Under the pieces are notes generated by a model that saw nothing but the letters and a program-made list of their open reading frames with translations, was not told the origin of the DNA and did not search any database. A stretch of DNA of 34,830 bases, taken from Herpetosiphonaceae bacterium (lineage in GTDB: Bacteria; Chloroflexota; Chloroflexia; Chloroflexales; Herpetosiphonaceae). How positions within the stretch are numbered: the first letter of the stretch is position 1; each line of letters begins with the position of its first letter. The position numbers were made by a program, and so were the translations under genes. Of the stretch, positions 17,317 through 27,210 are shown one piece after another. The stretch covers positions 1 to 34,830 of the forward strand of contig JABXJS010000284.1 of NCBI GenBank assembly GCA_013538855.1. Reading direction: 5' to 3'.

Positions 17317-20300
17317 CTACGGCTCTCGGACCGCGAAGAGCGTGCCAGCACTGCGGCCGAAGACCTCAGGCTGGTACATCTCGGCGGCGACGGCGGGCAG
17401 CGTCTGGAACGTGCCGGGCGTGGCGGCGCGGGCCAGATAGGTGTAGGTGTAGGTGCCGCGCGGCAGCTCGGTGGCAAACAGCGCCACGCGATTGTCGTGG
17501 ATGGACGTGCGGTTGAAGTACCACCAGTAGGGCCGCTGATCGGCGCTGGCAAACTCAGGCGCAGCGGCGGCGGACGTGACCGTCTTGAGGCTGGTGTCGA
17601 GCGCCTCCAGGCCAGCGGGCAGCATATCCTCGACCATGAGGTACTGCACATCCTCGGGCACCTGGAGCGTCAGGCGCACCTGCACCACATCGCCGAGGTT
17701 GGCCTGCGTGATCAGCTGGCCTGTCGGGCTGAGCGTCGCCGAGTCGACCGCGCTGTACTCGCGCTGGATAATCAGGCCCTGGTCTAGCGGCTGCACCGCG
17801 GCGGCATCCTGGTAGTAGCGCATGCGCAGCGTGTAGTAGAGGCGGCCTGCACCGGTGGCGTTGTTGCTCTGGCGCTCAAGCGTGAGCTGGCTGCCGTCGA
17901 GCTTGACCTTGGCCAGATCGAACACAACGCTGATCGGCTCGTCCAGGTTGGTGCGGTTGACCTGGCCTGCGCTCAGCTCAGCGCCGTCGAGCGCGGCACG
18001 ATACGTGTAGTCGGCCTTCAGCTCGCCGCTCTGCGCCAGGTACTCGGACAGGGCCATCAGCGTGAGCGCGGACTCCTGGGTCGTGCGCCAGTGGCCGCTC
18101 TCGCGCAGGCTCATCAGATAGCGCACCGCATTGGGGATGAGGAAGTTGTTGGGATCGACGCGCACCAGCGCCTGCAGCGCCAGCGCCGTCGTGCGAGCGG
18201 TGCTGCTCATCGTCCAGCTATCGACGCTGGCATCCTCCCAGTGGGCGGTGGTGGGGCTAAGCAGCGCGCTGCTCATCAGATCGGCGGTGAGCGTCTTGAC
18301 GCGCTCGTCGTTCTGGCCAAGCTGCTGCAGCGTCATCAGCAGGTAGGCGCGGCCATAGATGTTCAGCTGCGTGCGCTGCTCGTAGAGCTTGACCGTGCGG
18401 CCGCGATCGGGCTGGCCGACCTCGGCGAGCACAAACAGGACATAGGCGCGCGCATTGGCGCGCCAGCTGGCGACTGCGCCATCTAGCTCCGCGCCGTTGA
18501 GGGCGCTCTGAAGATACTGCAGGGCCTTATCCAGCACGCTCGCATCGACGCCGTAGCCAGCGCGCTGCGCCTCGTGGAGCGCCTGGACGACATAGGCGGT
18601 CAGGTAGGGCGCGCTCTTGTCGTTGGCCCACCAGCCCCAGCCGCCGTCGAGCTGCTGGGTGGCGTAGAGGCGCTGCAGGCCCGCGCTAAGATTCTGGTCG
18701 AGCTGCGCCTTCAGCTCGGCGTCCTCCAGCCCAAGCTGGTTGAACAGACGGTAGGTGACGATGTTGGGCAGGAAGCGGCTGACCGTCTGCTCGGTGCAGT
18801 CGTAGGGATAGGCGGTGAGGTAGTCGAGGCTGCTCTGGATGCCAGCGGCCAGCGACGGCACCAGCTCCAGCGTGGCCTCGCCCTGGGCTGCGCCGCCGAC
18901 CTGTGCCGCCGTAGGCAGCATCAGCGTCTCGACGACCGGCTGGCCGAGCACCTGCCCGGCGGTCGCGACGACCTCGGGCGTGGTGAAGCGCTGCACAGGC
19001 AGCGTCTGCTCGACGGCATCCTGCAAGCCAGCGCCGGAGACCACAAACAGCAGCGTGGTTGATCCAGCCTGCGGCACATCCACCGTCCAGCGCACAACCG
19101 TGCGGTCGTTGGCCGGAACCGAGATCTGCTGCTGCGCAGGCGTGTTCAGCTTGAGCGTGCCTGCATCCAGCTTAACATTGGCCGCGATGGCCTGACTGGT
19201 GGTGTTCTGGACCACGGCCTGCAGCACCGCCTGGTCGCCGACGGTCAGGAAGCGCGGCAGCGTTGGGCGGATGAGCAGCGGGCGCGCGGCCACAATCTCG
19301 CTGGTGCCGCTGCCAACTTTGGTGTCCTTGGTGATCGCGCTGGCGGTCATACGCCAGGTGGTCAGGTTGTCTGGCAGGGTCACGCTGACCTGCGCGGTGC
19401 CGTCGGCGCTGGTGACAAGCAGCGGATTCCAGTAGGCGGTATCGGGCATATTCTGGCGAATCAGCAGGTCGGCGCTTTGTGCGAGGCCACCGCCGCCGCC
19501 CTTGATGCTGGCCTGATAGCGCAGCGTCACGCGCTCGCTCAGTGTGGTCAGCGAGCTAGCGGTAAACGTTGACAGCGGGCGCTTGCTGTAGAACGCAGCG
19601 GCGAGCGAGGGATTCGGCGAGTCGGCCAGGGCCAGCACGGCCTTATCGACCAGCGCCAGCTGCACCGCGCTGCTCACGCCGCGGCCCTGGTAGTCGGTGG
19701 TCTTGATGGTGTAGGTAACCTTATCACGCGGGCCGACCTCGGTTTGATCGGGCGTAACCGTCACCGTGAGCTGCTGCTGCGCCATCGAGACCGGCAGATT
19801 AACCGCGCCGAAGCGCAGGTCCGGCACCGGATCGTCGGCGGTCATCGGCTTGACCAGCGTGATGCTGACATAGACGTTGGGCGCGTAGTCGGCGGTGAGC
19901 GGCACATCAAGCAGCGCGGTGGTATCGTCGATGGTGAAGACGCGCTGCTCCAGCACCGCGCCACGCTCGATGGTCATCAGCGCTGTCATGCCCTTGTAGG
20001 GCGCGGGCACCAGCACTTTCGCCGTATCGCCAGGCTGATAGGCCGACTGATCGGCGATGATGTCGATGCTGTTCGACGAAGACATGCCCCAGAACACATC
20101 GCCGCCATAGACCCAGACGAACGCGCTCGATGTAATGGTGTGGCCCTGAGCGTCCTTGGCGCTGGCGCGGATGCGATAGGAGCCGCCAGCGGCGGGCGTG
20201 AAGGCCACCTCGGCGCGACCCTGAGCGTCGGTGGTGGCGGGCAGCGTCTGCACCAGCGTATCGGTGTAGCGCGAGGTCCAGTAGAGCTGGCCATCGGAGC

Positions 20301-23300
20301 CGCGCTCGCGGACGCTGAACCACTCGTGCTGGTAGATTTTCACCTCAAGCGCCTGGTCAGCGAGCGGCTGATCAGCAGGCGTCAGCGCGATCAGCGCCAC
20401 CGACTGCTCGTCGCCGACCTTCGTGACATAGCCGTTGGGACGCAGGCCCACATAGAACGCGCCAGCGTGCACCGTGACCACGGCCTCGCCGGCGATCACC
20501 TGGCCGTCAACATCGGTGATCTCGACGCTGAAGATGAGGCGCTGGCTCCGATCCACCGGGCCGAGATCGCGCGGCAGCGGCAGGCTCAGGTGGCCCTGCG
20601 CATCGGTGCTCGCCGTGCCCTCGGCCAGCAGCTCCTGGCCGCTGTTGTCGCTGCCATCCCAGCGATAGTAGGCATAGGGATCGTCCAAATCCTGGAAGGT
20701 AAATCCAGGCGCGAACTCGCTGGTAAAAGCGAACGGGCGGCTCAGCAAGCGCCAGCGCACCGGGGCATTGGCGACCGCGCCGCCGGAGAAGTACTGGGCG
20801 GCCACATCCATGGCGATCGCTTCACCGCGCACAACCTCGGGAGCCGAGGGTGTCACGCTGACATCGAAGGCGGGCTTGCGGTACTCGGCCACCGTAAACC
20901 AGCCGACGATCAGATCGTCCCTGGCGGCGGACAGGCTGGCAATCATGCGGTAGTCGCCAACCTTGGCGTTGCTATCGAGCGTGAGCGTGGTGCTGAACGT
21001 GCCGAACTCGCTCAGCGGCAGGTCGACATCGAGCAGCTTCGTGTCCTCTGGATCGGCGACCACAACGTGCACAGCCGACTGGGCGGGCAGGCGGTACTGC
21101 TCGTTCTCCAGCTGCCGCAGCACACCCTGCATGTTGACCACATGGCCCGGCCGATAGAGCGGACGATCGGTGCTCACGCTGCCAACCAGCTGATTGAGCT
21201 TGGACTGCGAGGGCAGGTTGAAATCCCACGGGCTAATGCCATCGCGCCAGTCGGTGGAGGCGAAGCTAAAGCCGCCGTCCTGCGTCGACCAGAGCGCGAT
21301 GTACTCGTAGGCGTTAGGTGCATCGAACGGCACGTGCAGGATGCCATCTTGATCGGTGCGTCCGAGCGTCTGCGGCGTCTCCTGCGAGTAGCTCATGGCC
21401 TGGATGGGCAGGTTGGCGACCGGCGCGCCGCTCTGCAGATCGACAGCCCAGACGAACAGTTCGCGCTCGGAGCGCTTGACCGTCAGGGCGTAGGGGCTGA
21501 CGACCATCAGCCGCCGATCAGCGGCGTCGGTGCCAGCGCTGCCCAGCGTGACGTAGTAGATGCCCGGATCGAGCGTGCCGACATCGACCGCCACGAGCTG
21601 CTCCTGATTGCGTGTGCCGCTGACGGGGATGGTGCCCTCGGCGAGCGGTGCAGTGGGCGCGTAGCTGTTCCACTGCTCATAGTCATTGAGCAGGCGCACA
21701 GCCTGCTGCGCATCAAGCGCATAGAGCGCATAGCTGATTGAGGCCAAATTCACCTGGCGCACCGCAAGCTGGGTCGGCACATAGGCGTTGTAGGCGGCGA
21801 TCTGGCGGCTGCCAAGCAGGAACAGGTACGGGTCGAGCGGGGCCGTGCGGTAGCTGAGCACCTGATCGGCCCCCAGCGTCACGCCGTAGGGATCGCTGGC
21901 GTCGCCGCCGATGGTCACGCGGTACTCCGTCTCCGGCTCGGCGTCGAAGCTGAGCGAGAAGTTTGTGCTGTAGGTATAGGTGTAGACCTCGCTCGGGGCA
22001 GGCTCGATCTTCAGATTACGCTCGACCGAGGCCCAGTCCATCGCGGTGCTGAACTCCAGCTCCACCGAGCCGCCGTAGCGGGTGGTCACACCAGCGGCTG
22101 GCGAGGAGCTGACGAGGGCGGGCAGCGGCGCGGCGCGGAAGGCCAGCAGGTACGGGCTGCTCAGTGTGTCGGGGCTAGCGGCGGCGCGCGCAGAGGGCTG
22201 GATGGTCAATTGATAGTCGTGACCGCGCTCCAGCGGCGCACTAGGCTGGAAGATGGCCACGGCGTCGTTGATCGTCAGCGTACCAGCAACCGCCGCGCCG
22301 CTGGTGACATCCTGCAGGGCGAGGGCGCTGCGCAGGCTCTCCAGCTGCATCGGCTGATTAAACGTGATGCTGATCGCCGCTGTCGGGGCCACATCCTGCT
22401 CACCGCTGGCGGGAAGACCGCCGAGCACCGCCGGGCGAATGCTGGTGAACGACCAGGTGTAGGCATCCTTGAGCGTGCCGCCGGTCTGGTCCTGCAGGCC
22501 AGGCTGGATGCTGACGCGATAGGTCGTGGCTGGCTGGATGCTGCTGGTCGGCGAGTAGACATAGGTGCGTGTGTCGATCCAGCGGCCAGTGCCAGGCAGC
22601 GCCGGCGTGATGCTGAGCGGCTGCGGCAGCGTCGCCTGGGCGTCGATCGTGGTCAGCGCCACAACCGGGTGGTTGAAGCGCACGCTGATGCGGCGGGTGG
22701 TTGTCAGCACCTCGACAGCATCGGGCAGCGGCTCGACCTGCTCAACAGCCAGATCGCCGATCACATCGAAGCGCCAGGTCAGCGGCTGCGCGTTGATCGC
22801 GGTGCCAGCCACCGTGGTGATGCCGGGCTGGAGCTGGGCCTCATAGCTCACGCCGCGCTCAAGCGCCACGGCGGGCATAAAGCGGAAGCCGCCATCGAAC
22901 GCCTCAACCTTGCCAGTGATCGGCGCGCCGCCAGCGACGGACTGCAGCACAAAGTGCGCGCTGGCCGACTGCACATCGACATCCTCGGCCAGCCGCACCT
23001 CGATGGGAGCCTGCGCGGGAACCTCGGTGGCTCCATCGAACGGCCGGGCCTCGCGCAGCACAACGGCGGAGGTGGTAAAGGCCCAGACCGTGGGCTGCTT
23101 CAGGCGCACGCTGCCATCGCCAGAGATATCGCTGCGCACCATCACGCTGTAGTCCGTTCCCGCCTGGAGGCGTGGCTCGGGATAGAAGCCGAACATGGTC
23201 GGCGAGAGCCAGCGGCCCACGCCAGGGGTTTCCGGCGTGAGCGCCAGCGGCTGTGGCAGGCTATCGGCGAGCGCAGGCTGCTCGGCGGCGGCGGCGATGC

Positions 23301-23802
23301 TGTCGGCGGAGACGACCGGACGGTCAAACTCGACCGTGATCGGCGTGTTCAGCGCAATATCGTGCGTAGCGGCGGTTGGCGCAACATGTACCACCGTCAC
23401 GTAGGGCACTGTGCTAAAAGCGATCGTCTGCGCCTGCGCGCTGGAGCGGCCAAGAATATTTTTGACGCCTGCGTTGATCGTCAGGCGATAGTTTGTGCCG
23501 TAGGCTAGCTCGGCGGTTGGCTGGATGAGCACCGCCTTGCCATCGGAGCGCACACTAAACGCAGCGGGCGGATCGAGCGTCACCGCCGCTGCGACTGAGT
23601 CGGCACGCACCCACTGGTCAAACTCAATGCGGATGCTGCTCTGCGGATTAAATGCCTGACTCGCGTTGGCCGGCGTGATCTGCACCACCGTTGGGCCAGC
23701 CAGCAGCAGCGGACCAAACACCACGGCGAGGCCCAGCACAAGCAGGCCCAGCACGGCGGCGACGAGCAAACGCGGACGGAGATAAAAAGGCTTGCGTTGC
23801 AT
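17317..23802 (-). CDS. Bacterial alpha-2-macroglobulin with thioester and N-terminal Ig-like repeats
   Basis: This 2161-aa envelope protein is a protease trap. Residues about 10-33 form a hydrophobic signal-anchor without a lipobox cysteine. About six SbsA/Big_5-like Ig modules follow, each with a P-x-x-x-A start and a (I/V)x(I/V)xF(D/N/S)xxx strand. Macroglobulin domains come next, with TDRPLYRPG near residue 880, and an A2M domain with DTAYWNPLLVTSADG. The thioester motif CTEQ is at 1669-1672, so a covalent trap is expected. A helical thioester domain (GGWGWWANDKSAPYLTAYV) and a C-terminal macroglobulin-type domain (YWWYFNRTSIHDNRVALFA) complete it. Start 23802 is chosen for AAGGAGAGG upstream and the membrane segment. 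It begins 16 bases after pbpC, the pairing known for bacterial A2M (yfhM/pbpC in E. coli). It is longer than the E. coli protein (about 1650 aa), mostly through the Ig part. Confidence 0.95.
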   Translation of the reverse strand: MQRKPFYLRPRLLVAAVLGLLVLGLAVVFGPLLLAGPTVVQITPANASQAFNPQSSIRIEFDQWVRADSVAAAVTLDPPAAFSVRSDGKAVLIQPTAELAYGTNYRLTINAGVKNILGRSSAQAQTIAFSTVPYVTVVHVAPTAATHDIALNTPITVEFDRPVVSADSIAAAAEQPALADSLPQPLALTPETPGVGRWLSPTMFGFYPEPRLQAGTDYSVMVRSDISGDGSVRLKQPTVWAFTTSAVVLREARPFDGATEVPAQAPIEVRLAEDVDVQSASAHFVLQSVAGGAPITGKVEAFDGGFRFMPAVALERGVSYEAQLQPGITTVAGTAINAQPLTWRFDVIGDLAVEQVEPLPDAVEVLTTTRRISVRFNHPVVALTTIDAQATLPQPLSITPALPGTGRWIDTRTYVYSPTSSIQPATTYRVSIQPGLQDQTGGTLKDAYTWSFTSIRPAVLGGLPASGEQDVAPTAAISITFNQPMQLESLRSALALQDVTSGAAVAGTLTINDAVAIFQPSAPLERGHDYQLTIQPSARAAASPDTLSSPYLLAFRAAPLPALVSSSPAAGVTTRYGGSVELEFSTAMDWASVERNLKIEPAPSEVYTYTYSTNFSLSFDAEPETEYRVTIGGDASDPYGVTLGADQVLSYRTAPLDPYLFLLGSRQIAAYNAYVPTQLAVRQVNLASISYALYALDAQQAVRLLNDYEQWNSYAPTAPLAEGTIPVSGTRNQEQLVAVDVGTLDPGIYYVTLGSAGTDAADRRLMVVSPYALTVKRSERELFVWAVDLQSGAPVANLPIQAMSYSQETPQTLGRTDQDGILHVPFDAPNAYEYIALWSTQDGGFSFASTDWRDGISPWDFNLPSQSKLNQLVGSVSTDRPLYRPGHVVNMQGVLRQLENEQYRLPAQSAVHVVVADPEDTKLLDVDLPLSEFGTFSTTLTLDSNAKVGDYRMIASLSAARDDLIVGWFTVAEYRKPAFDVSVTPSAPEVVRGEAIAMDVAAQYFSGGAVANAPVRWRLLSRPFAFTSEFAPGFTFQDLDDPYAYYRWDGSDNSGQELLAEGTASTDAQGHLSLPLPRDLGPVDRSQRLIFSVEITDVDGQVIAGEAVVTVHAGAFYVGLRPNGYVTKVGDEQSVALIALTPADQPLADQALEVKIYQHEWFSVRERGSDGQLYWTSRYTDTLVQTLPATTDAQGRAEVAFTPAAGGSYRIRASAKDAQGHTITSSAFVWVYGGDVFWGMSSSNSIDIIADQSAYQPGDTAKVLVPAPYKGMTALMTIERGAVLEQRVFTIDDTTALLDVPLTADYAPNVYVSITLVKPMTADDPVPDLRFGAVNLPVSMAQQQLTVTVTPDQTEVGPRDKVTYTIKTTDYQGRGVSSAVQLALVDKAVLALADSPNPSLAAAFYSKRPLSTFTASSLTTLSERVTLRYQASIKGGGGGLAQSADLLIRQNMPDTAYWNPLLVTSADGTAQVSVTLPDNLTTWRMTASAITKDTKVGSGTSEIVAARPLLIRPTLPRFLTVGDQAVLQAVVQNTTSQAIAANVKLDAGTLKLNTPAQQQISVPANDRTVVRWTVDVPQAGSTTLLFVVSGAGLQDAVEQTLPVQRFTTPEVVATAGQVLGQPVVETLMLPTAAQVGGAAQGEATLELVPSLAAGIQSSLDYLTAYPYDCTEQTVSRFLPNIVTYRLFNQLGLEDAELKAQLDQNLSAGLQRLYATQQLDGGWGWWANDKSAPYLTAYVVQALHEAQRAGYGVDASVLDKALQYLQSALNGAELDGAVASWRANARAYVLFVLAEVGQPDRGRTVKLYEQRTQLNIYGRAYLLMTLQQLGQNDERVKTLTADLMSSALLSPTTAHWEDASVDSWTMSSTARTTALALQALVRVDPNNFLIPNAVRYLMSLRESGHWRTTQESALTLMALSEYLAQSGELKADYTYRAALDGAELSAGQVNRTNLDEPISVVFDLAKVKLDGSQLTLERQSNNATGAGRLYYTLRMRYYQDAAAVQPLDQGLIIQREYSAVDSATLSPTGQLITQANLGDVVQVRLTLQVPEDVQYLMVEDMLPAGLEALDTSLKTVTSAAAAPEFASADQRPYWWYFNRTSIHDNRVALFATELPRGTYTYTYLARAATPGTFQTLPAVAAEMYQPEVFGRSAGTLFAVREP

Positions 23803-23818
23803 CTTCTGACCTCTCCTT

Positions 23819-26356
23819 TTATTGACTAGCAACCCAGATGCGGATTGGACGGCTGGTTTGAGGTTGATTTTGGGCATCGTGGGCAACAACGGTGAACTCA
23901 TGTGCGCCTGGCTCCAAGCGCCAGAATGTGCGATAGGGCGGCGCGCTCAGCGTGGCCAGCGGCTCGCCATCCACAAACAGTGTCAGCGCACGCACATTGG
24001 CCGGAGCCTGCGCCTCGACCACGATTTGCTGGCGCTCGGCGGGCACCGCGCGGCTGAGCGCATACTCGCTGCCAGCGCTCGGCTGCACCACGGCGAGCGC
24101 GGCCGGGCTGTGCTGCGGCGGCGGAGCAGCCTGCGCCGGATCGGCGGCCACCGCAGACTCGCAGTAGACGCGCGGCGGGCGCGGCAGGCCGCTGGCAAGC
24201 GCCCAGGACTCCGCCTCTGCTGGCAGCAGGCGATAGGTGCGCTCGACGCCGAGGGCGGCGGGAGCCTGCGGCGGGATGCGGCAGTTGTGCAGCGGATCGA
24301 CGCGCATCAGCACATGGGTGTCGTCGATCCTGGTTGGCTGTGTGCCAGCGACAAAGCGCTCCAGACGCGTGGCGGGGCAGCTTGGGCCAGGCAGCATGCC
24401 GCCCTCGACGCAGATCGTCTGTTCGACGATGCCTGGCGGGCGAGCGAACGGCTGCGGCGGCAGGCCACGGTGGGCGGCAAGCATCACGGCGTGCCAGACG
24501 GGGCCAGCGCCGGTGATGCCGCTGATCGCCTCCATCGGTGTGCCATCGGCATTGCCAACCCACACGCCGACCACACGATCCGGCGTGTAGCCGACGGTCC
24601 AGTTATCGCGCCAGTTGGTGGTGGTGCCGGTCTTGACGGCGGCAGGCCGATCCACATCCAGCACGCTTGAGAGACCAAAGGCGCGGCTGCGCGCGTAGCG
24701 ATCGGACAAGATATCGCTGATCAGATAGGCGATCTCGGGCGCGACGACCGGCTGCGGTGACTGGAGCGGCGCGAGGCTCGGATCGAGCGCAATCGGCTGG
24801 CCGCTGGCGTCGCTAAGCGCGATCAGGGCGGTTGGGCGATGGTAGGTGCCAGCGCTGGCGAAGGTCGCAAACGCCCCAGTCAGCTCTAGCAGCGTCACCT
24901 CGCCGCCGCCGAGGGTCAGTGCGAGGCCATAGCGGCCAGGCGAGCGGCCAAGCGTTGAGATGCCCAGGCGCTCGGCCATCTCCAGCAGCGCTGGCAGGCC
25001 GATGGCATCGAGTGTGCGCACAGCGGCGACGTTGGAGGAGGTGGCCAGCGCCTCGCGCAGCGCCAGCGGCCCGTGAAACGAGCGATCATAGTTTTGCGGC
25101 TCGTAGGGCGGGCCATCGCCAGCGCTGAAGCTCGAAGGAATGTCGAGGATGCTGGTGGCAGGCGTCCAGCCGCGCTCCAGCGCTGCGGCATAGGTGAGCG
25201 GCTTGATCGCCGAGCCAGGCTGGCGCAGGGCCACAGCCGCGTTGACCTGGCCCTGATAGCGCGCATCGCCAAAGTTGGGGCTGCCCACCATCGTCAGGAT
25301 CGCGCCGGTGTGGGCATCGAGCACCACCACTGCGCCGTTGTGCACCGCGTGGCTGGGGCCGAAGCCGTGCGGCGTCGAGAGCCAGTCGATCTGCTGGCGC
25401 AAGCTCTGCTCGGCGTCGGCCTGGAGGCCAGCATCGAGCGTTGTGGTGATCGTCAGGCCGCCGCGAAAAACGGTGTCCGCGCCGAGCACCGGCACCAGCT
25501 GATCGAGCACATAGTTCACAAAGTGCGGCGCGCGCATCGGCGCAGCAGCGGCGGCAAACTGCAGCGGCTCGGCCTGCGCCTGCACCGCCTGATCGGCGCT
25601 GATCAAGCCGAGCTCGACCATGGCCGCCAGCACATCGGCCTGGCGCGCCTTAGCTGCATCTAGGTTGGTGAATGGATTGTAGTCGGCGGGGGCCTGCGGC
25701 AGGCCCGCCAGCAGCGCGCACTCGGCCAGATCCAGCTCGCGCACCGGCTTGCCAAAAAAGTACTGCGCAGCGGCCTCGACGCCATAGCTCGTGCCGCCGT
25801 AGTAGATCTGGTTCAGATAGAGCGCCAGAATCTCATCTTTGGAGTAGGTGTTGGTGAGCTTGAGCGCCAGCGTGGCCTCGCGCAGCTTGCGGGGGAGCGA
25901 GCGCTCCTGCGCCTGACTGGGATCAAGCAAGAAGTTGCGCGCCAACTGCTGCGTGATCGTCGAGCCGCCGCCGACCACCGCGCCGCTGCGCAGGTTAGTC
26001 CAGGCGGCGCGCGTGATGCCGCGCAGGTCGATGCCGCTGTTGGCATAGAAGGAGCGATCCTCAATGGCGATGGTCGCCTGGCGCAGTGCCAGCGGAATCT
26101 CGGCCAGCGCCACTGGCTGCTGATAGCCGGTCAGCGGATCGGCCAGCGCATACAGCAGGGTGCCATGGCGATCAAGGATGCGCGTATTGCCGATAGCCGC
26201 GTGCGCACGCAGCTGCGCAGCCGAGGGCAGCGGCGTCGTCGCCCACAAGTAGCCGCCGACCAGTAGACCGAGCAGCAGCAGCAATGCCAAGCCGCGCAAG
26301 CTCCAGCGCAGCGTGAAGCGCAGCCATGGCCGCAAGCGGCGCACACCAGCACGCAT
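23819..26356 (-). CDS. pbpC: Penicillin-binding protein 1C (bifunctional)
   Basis: This 845-aa class A penicillin-binding protein polymerises and crosslinks peptidoglycan. A membrane anchor spans about 19-40. The GT51 glycosyltransferase domain has catalytic E99 in IAIEDRSFY and GGSTITQQLAR at 130-140. The transpeptidase has S382-x-x-K385 (SAIK), S440-S-N442 and K575-TGT. The C-terminal 80 residues form the Ig-like BiPBP_C domain typical of PBP1C (LFVDGEPLATL). AGGAGG lies six bases before the ATG. It is cotranscribed with the A2M gene, suggesting coupled wall repair and protease defence. Two 38-bp repeats lie upstream. Confidence 0.96.
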   Translation of the reverse strand: MRAGVRRLRPWLRFTLRWSLRGLALLLLLGLLVGGYLWATTPLPSAAQLRAHAAIGNTRILDRHGTLLYALADPLTGYQQPVALAEIPLALRQATIAIEDRSFYANSGIDLRGITRAAWTNLRSGAVVGGGSTITQQLARNFLLDPSQAQERSLPRKLREATLALKLTNTYSKDEILALYLNQIYYGGTSYGVEAAAQYFFGKPVRELDLAECALLAGLPQAPADYNPFTNLDAAKARQADVLAAMVELGLISADQAVQAQAEPLQFAAAAAPMRAPHFVNYVLDQLVPVLGADTVFRGGLTITTTLDAGLQADAEQSLRQQIDWLSTPHGFGPSHAVHNGAVVVLDAHTGAILTMVGSPNFGDARYQGQVNAAVALRQPGSAIKPLTYAAALERGWTPATSILDIPSSFSAGDGPPYEPQNYDRSFHGPLALREALATSSNVAAVRTLDAIGLPALLEMAERLGISTLGRSPGRYGLALTLGGGEVTLLELTGAFATFASAGTYHRPTALIALSDASGQPIALDPSLAPLQSPQPVVAPEIAYLISDILSDRYARSRAFGLSSVLDVDRPAAVKTGTTTNWRDNWTVGYTPDRVVGVWVGNADGTPMEAISGITGAGPVWHAVMLAAHRGLPPQPFARPPGIVEQTICVEGGMLPGPSCPATRLERFVAGTQPTRIDDTHVLMRVDPLHNCRIPPQAPAALGVERTYRLLPAEAESWALASGLPRPPRVYCESAVAADPAQAAPPPQHSPAALAVVQPSAGSEYALSRAVPAERQQIVVEAQAPANVRALTLFVDGEPLATLSAPPYRTFWRLEPGAHEFTVVAHDAQNQPQTSRPIRIWVASQ

Positions 26357-26407
26357 GAGTAGCCTCCTAAAAATGATCGCACTATCAGGATCAACGCTGA
26401 CGGATCG

Positions 26408-26519
26408 GTTACAGTTCCGTGGGATATGCCTTCACTATAAGGAACCGCCACCTGGCTGACCCAGAGCGGATCGAGATGCGCGTTACAGTTCCGTGGGATA
26501 TGCCTTCACTATAAGGAAC
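26408..26519. repeat. Pair of perfect 38-bp direct repeats upstream of pbpC-A2M
   Basis: Bases 26408-26445 and 26482-26519 are identical over 38 bp, 74 bp apart (close to seven helical turns). Each copy carries a GTTCC ... GGAAC inverted pair separated by 22 bases. They lie 52-163 bases upstream of the pbpC ATG. No other copy is seen in the window. They could be tandem operators or a duplicated promoter element. Confidence 0.85.
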
Positions 26520-26597
26520 GGCCCCCAGAAACAAAATGAAGGCAATATCATGAAAAACTGATAGCAACCCGCACCAATGCTGATACTGCTGAAACCA

Positions 26598-26632
26598 ACG
26601 AGCCGCCAAACCAGGCTGATTTGGCGGCTCGT
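26598..26632 (-). terminator. Hairpin terminator after the 133-aa membrane protein
   Basis: A perfect 13-bp stem (26598-26610 with 26620-26632) with a nine-base loop lies 48 bases after the membrane-protein stop. It is followed on the minus strand by TTGGTTTC. Confidence 0.8.
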
Positions 26633-26679
26633 CAGGTTGATGCGGCTACACACCACCACTGTTTGATTGCTAGCACGAT

Positions 26680-27081
26680 CTAGGATGGATGGGCGGCATG
26701 CTCGCGCCGCAGCTCAAACCCACGCACGATCACATAGGCGACCAGCGCAATCAGGAAGAAGACCAGCAGCATCCAAGCGATGCTCTGCAGCGTCTGGATG
26801 ATGGTGCGATACACCTCGAGCGCCCAGCGGTCCACCGTCAGCTCTAGCTGCGCCTGGTACGGCTCAGGCGAGATGTACTTCTCTAGCTCCCAGATGCGCA
26901 CGCCGCCGGAGATGCCGACCACATAGATCGCAAACTTGAGGTAGCGCAGCCACGCCGCGCTCAGCTCAGCGCTCACCAAGCGCGCCAGGATCAGACCAAG
27001 CGAGCGATCAAAGAAGCGCGCGACCACAAACGAGCAAAGCAGGGCAATTGCGAATGTCACAATCATCAAAGCCAAGAACAT
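26680..27081 (-). CDS. Small integral membrane protein, unknown function
   Basis: This 133-aa protein has a hydrophobic helix at about 2-20, a second weaker one around 48-62 (LKFAIYVVGISGG), and a third at about 103-122 (SIAWMLLVFFLIALVAYVIV). Charged segments lie between them and the tail is basic (ELRREHAAH). The start at 27081 (MFLALM) has AAGGAGG five bases upstream; an ATG eight codons earlier does not. No family is recognised. It is followed by a strong terminator. Confidence 0.7.
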   Translation of the reverse strand: MFLALMIVTFAIALLCSFVVARFFDRSLGLILARLVSAELSAAWLRYLKFAIYVVGISGGVRIWELEKYISPEPYQAQLELTVDRWALEVYRTIIQTLQSIAWMLLVFFLIALVAYVIVRGFELRREHAAHPS

Positions 27082-27210
27082 ACCGCCTCCTTGCGAGTGG
27101 AGCAAGCTCCAGCTAGTTGTCGATCAGCTCCGCTCCTTCAGCATAGATCAGCCCAGGCCAGCGGCGGGCGTGCAGTTGATAACCGCACGTTGCAATCTAG
27201 CCACCAGCAG

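Larger units (their letters stand above)
26357..26679. other. Intergenic region holding the pbpC-A2M control region
   Basis: Besides the repeats and a terminator, it contains an AT-rich stretch near 26525-26575 that could hold a minus-strand promoter. No gene is convincing: frames through the repeats change frame between copies. Confidence 0.5.

Noticed and set aside
19744-21741. 665-codon plus-strand open frame opposite the A2M gene
   Set aside because: It is antisense to a clear A2M coding region, is low in protein-like motifs and rich in Arg/Gly/His/Gln, as expected from a GC-rich gene read backwards.
22210-23508. 432-codon plus-strand open frame opposite the A2M N-terminal region
   Set aside because: It is an antisense shadow of the Ig-like repeats with no ribosome site or recognisable domain.
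26409-26609. Short minus-strand frame across the 38-bp repeats
   Set aside because: The two copies fall in different frames (74-bp spacing) and no ribosome site is present; the repeats are better seen as DNA elements.
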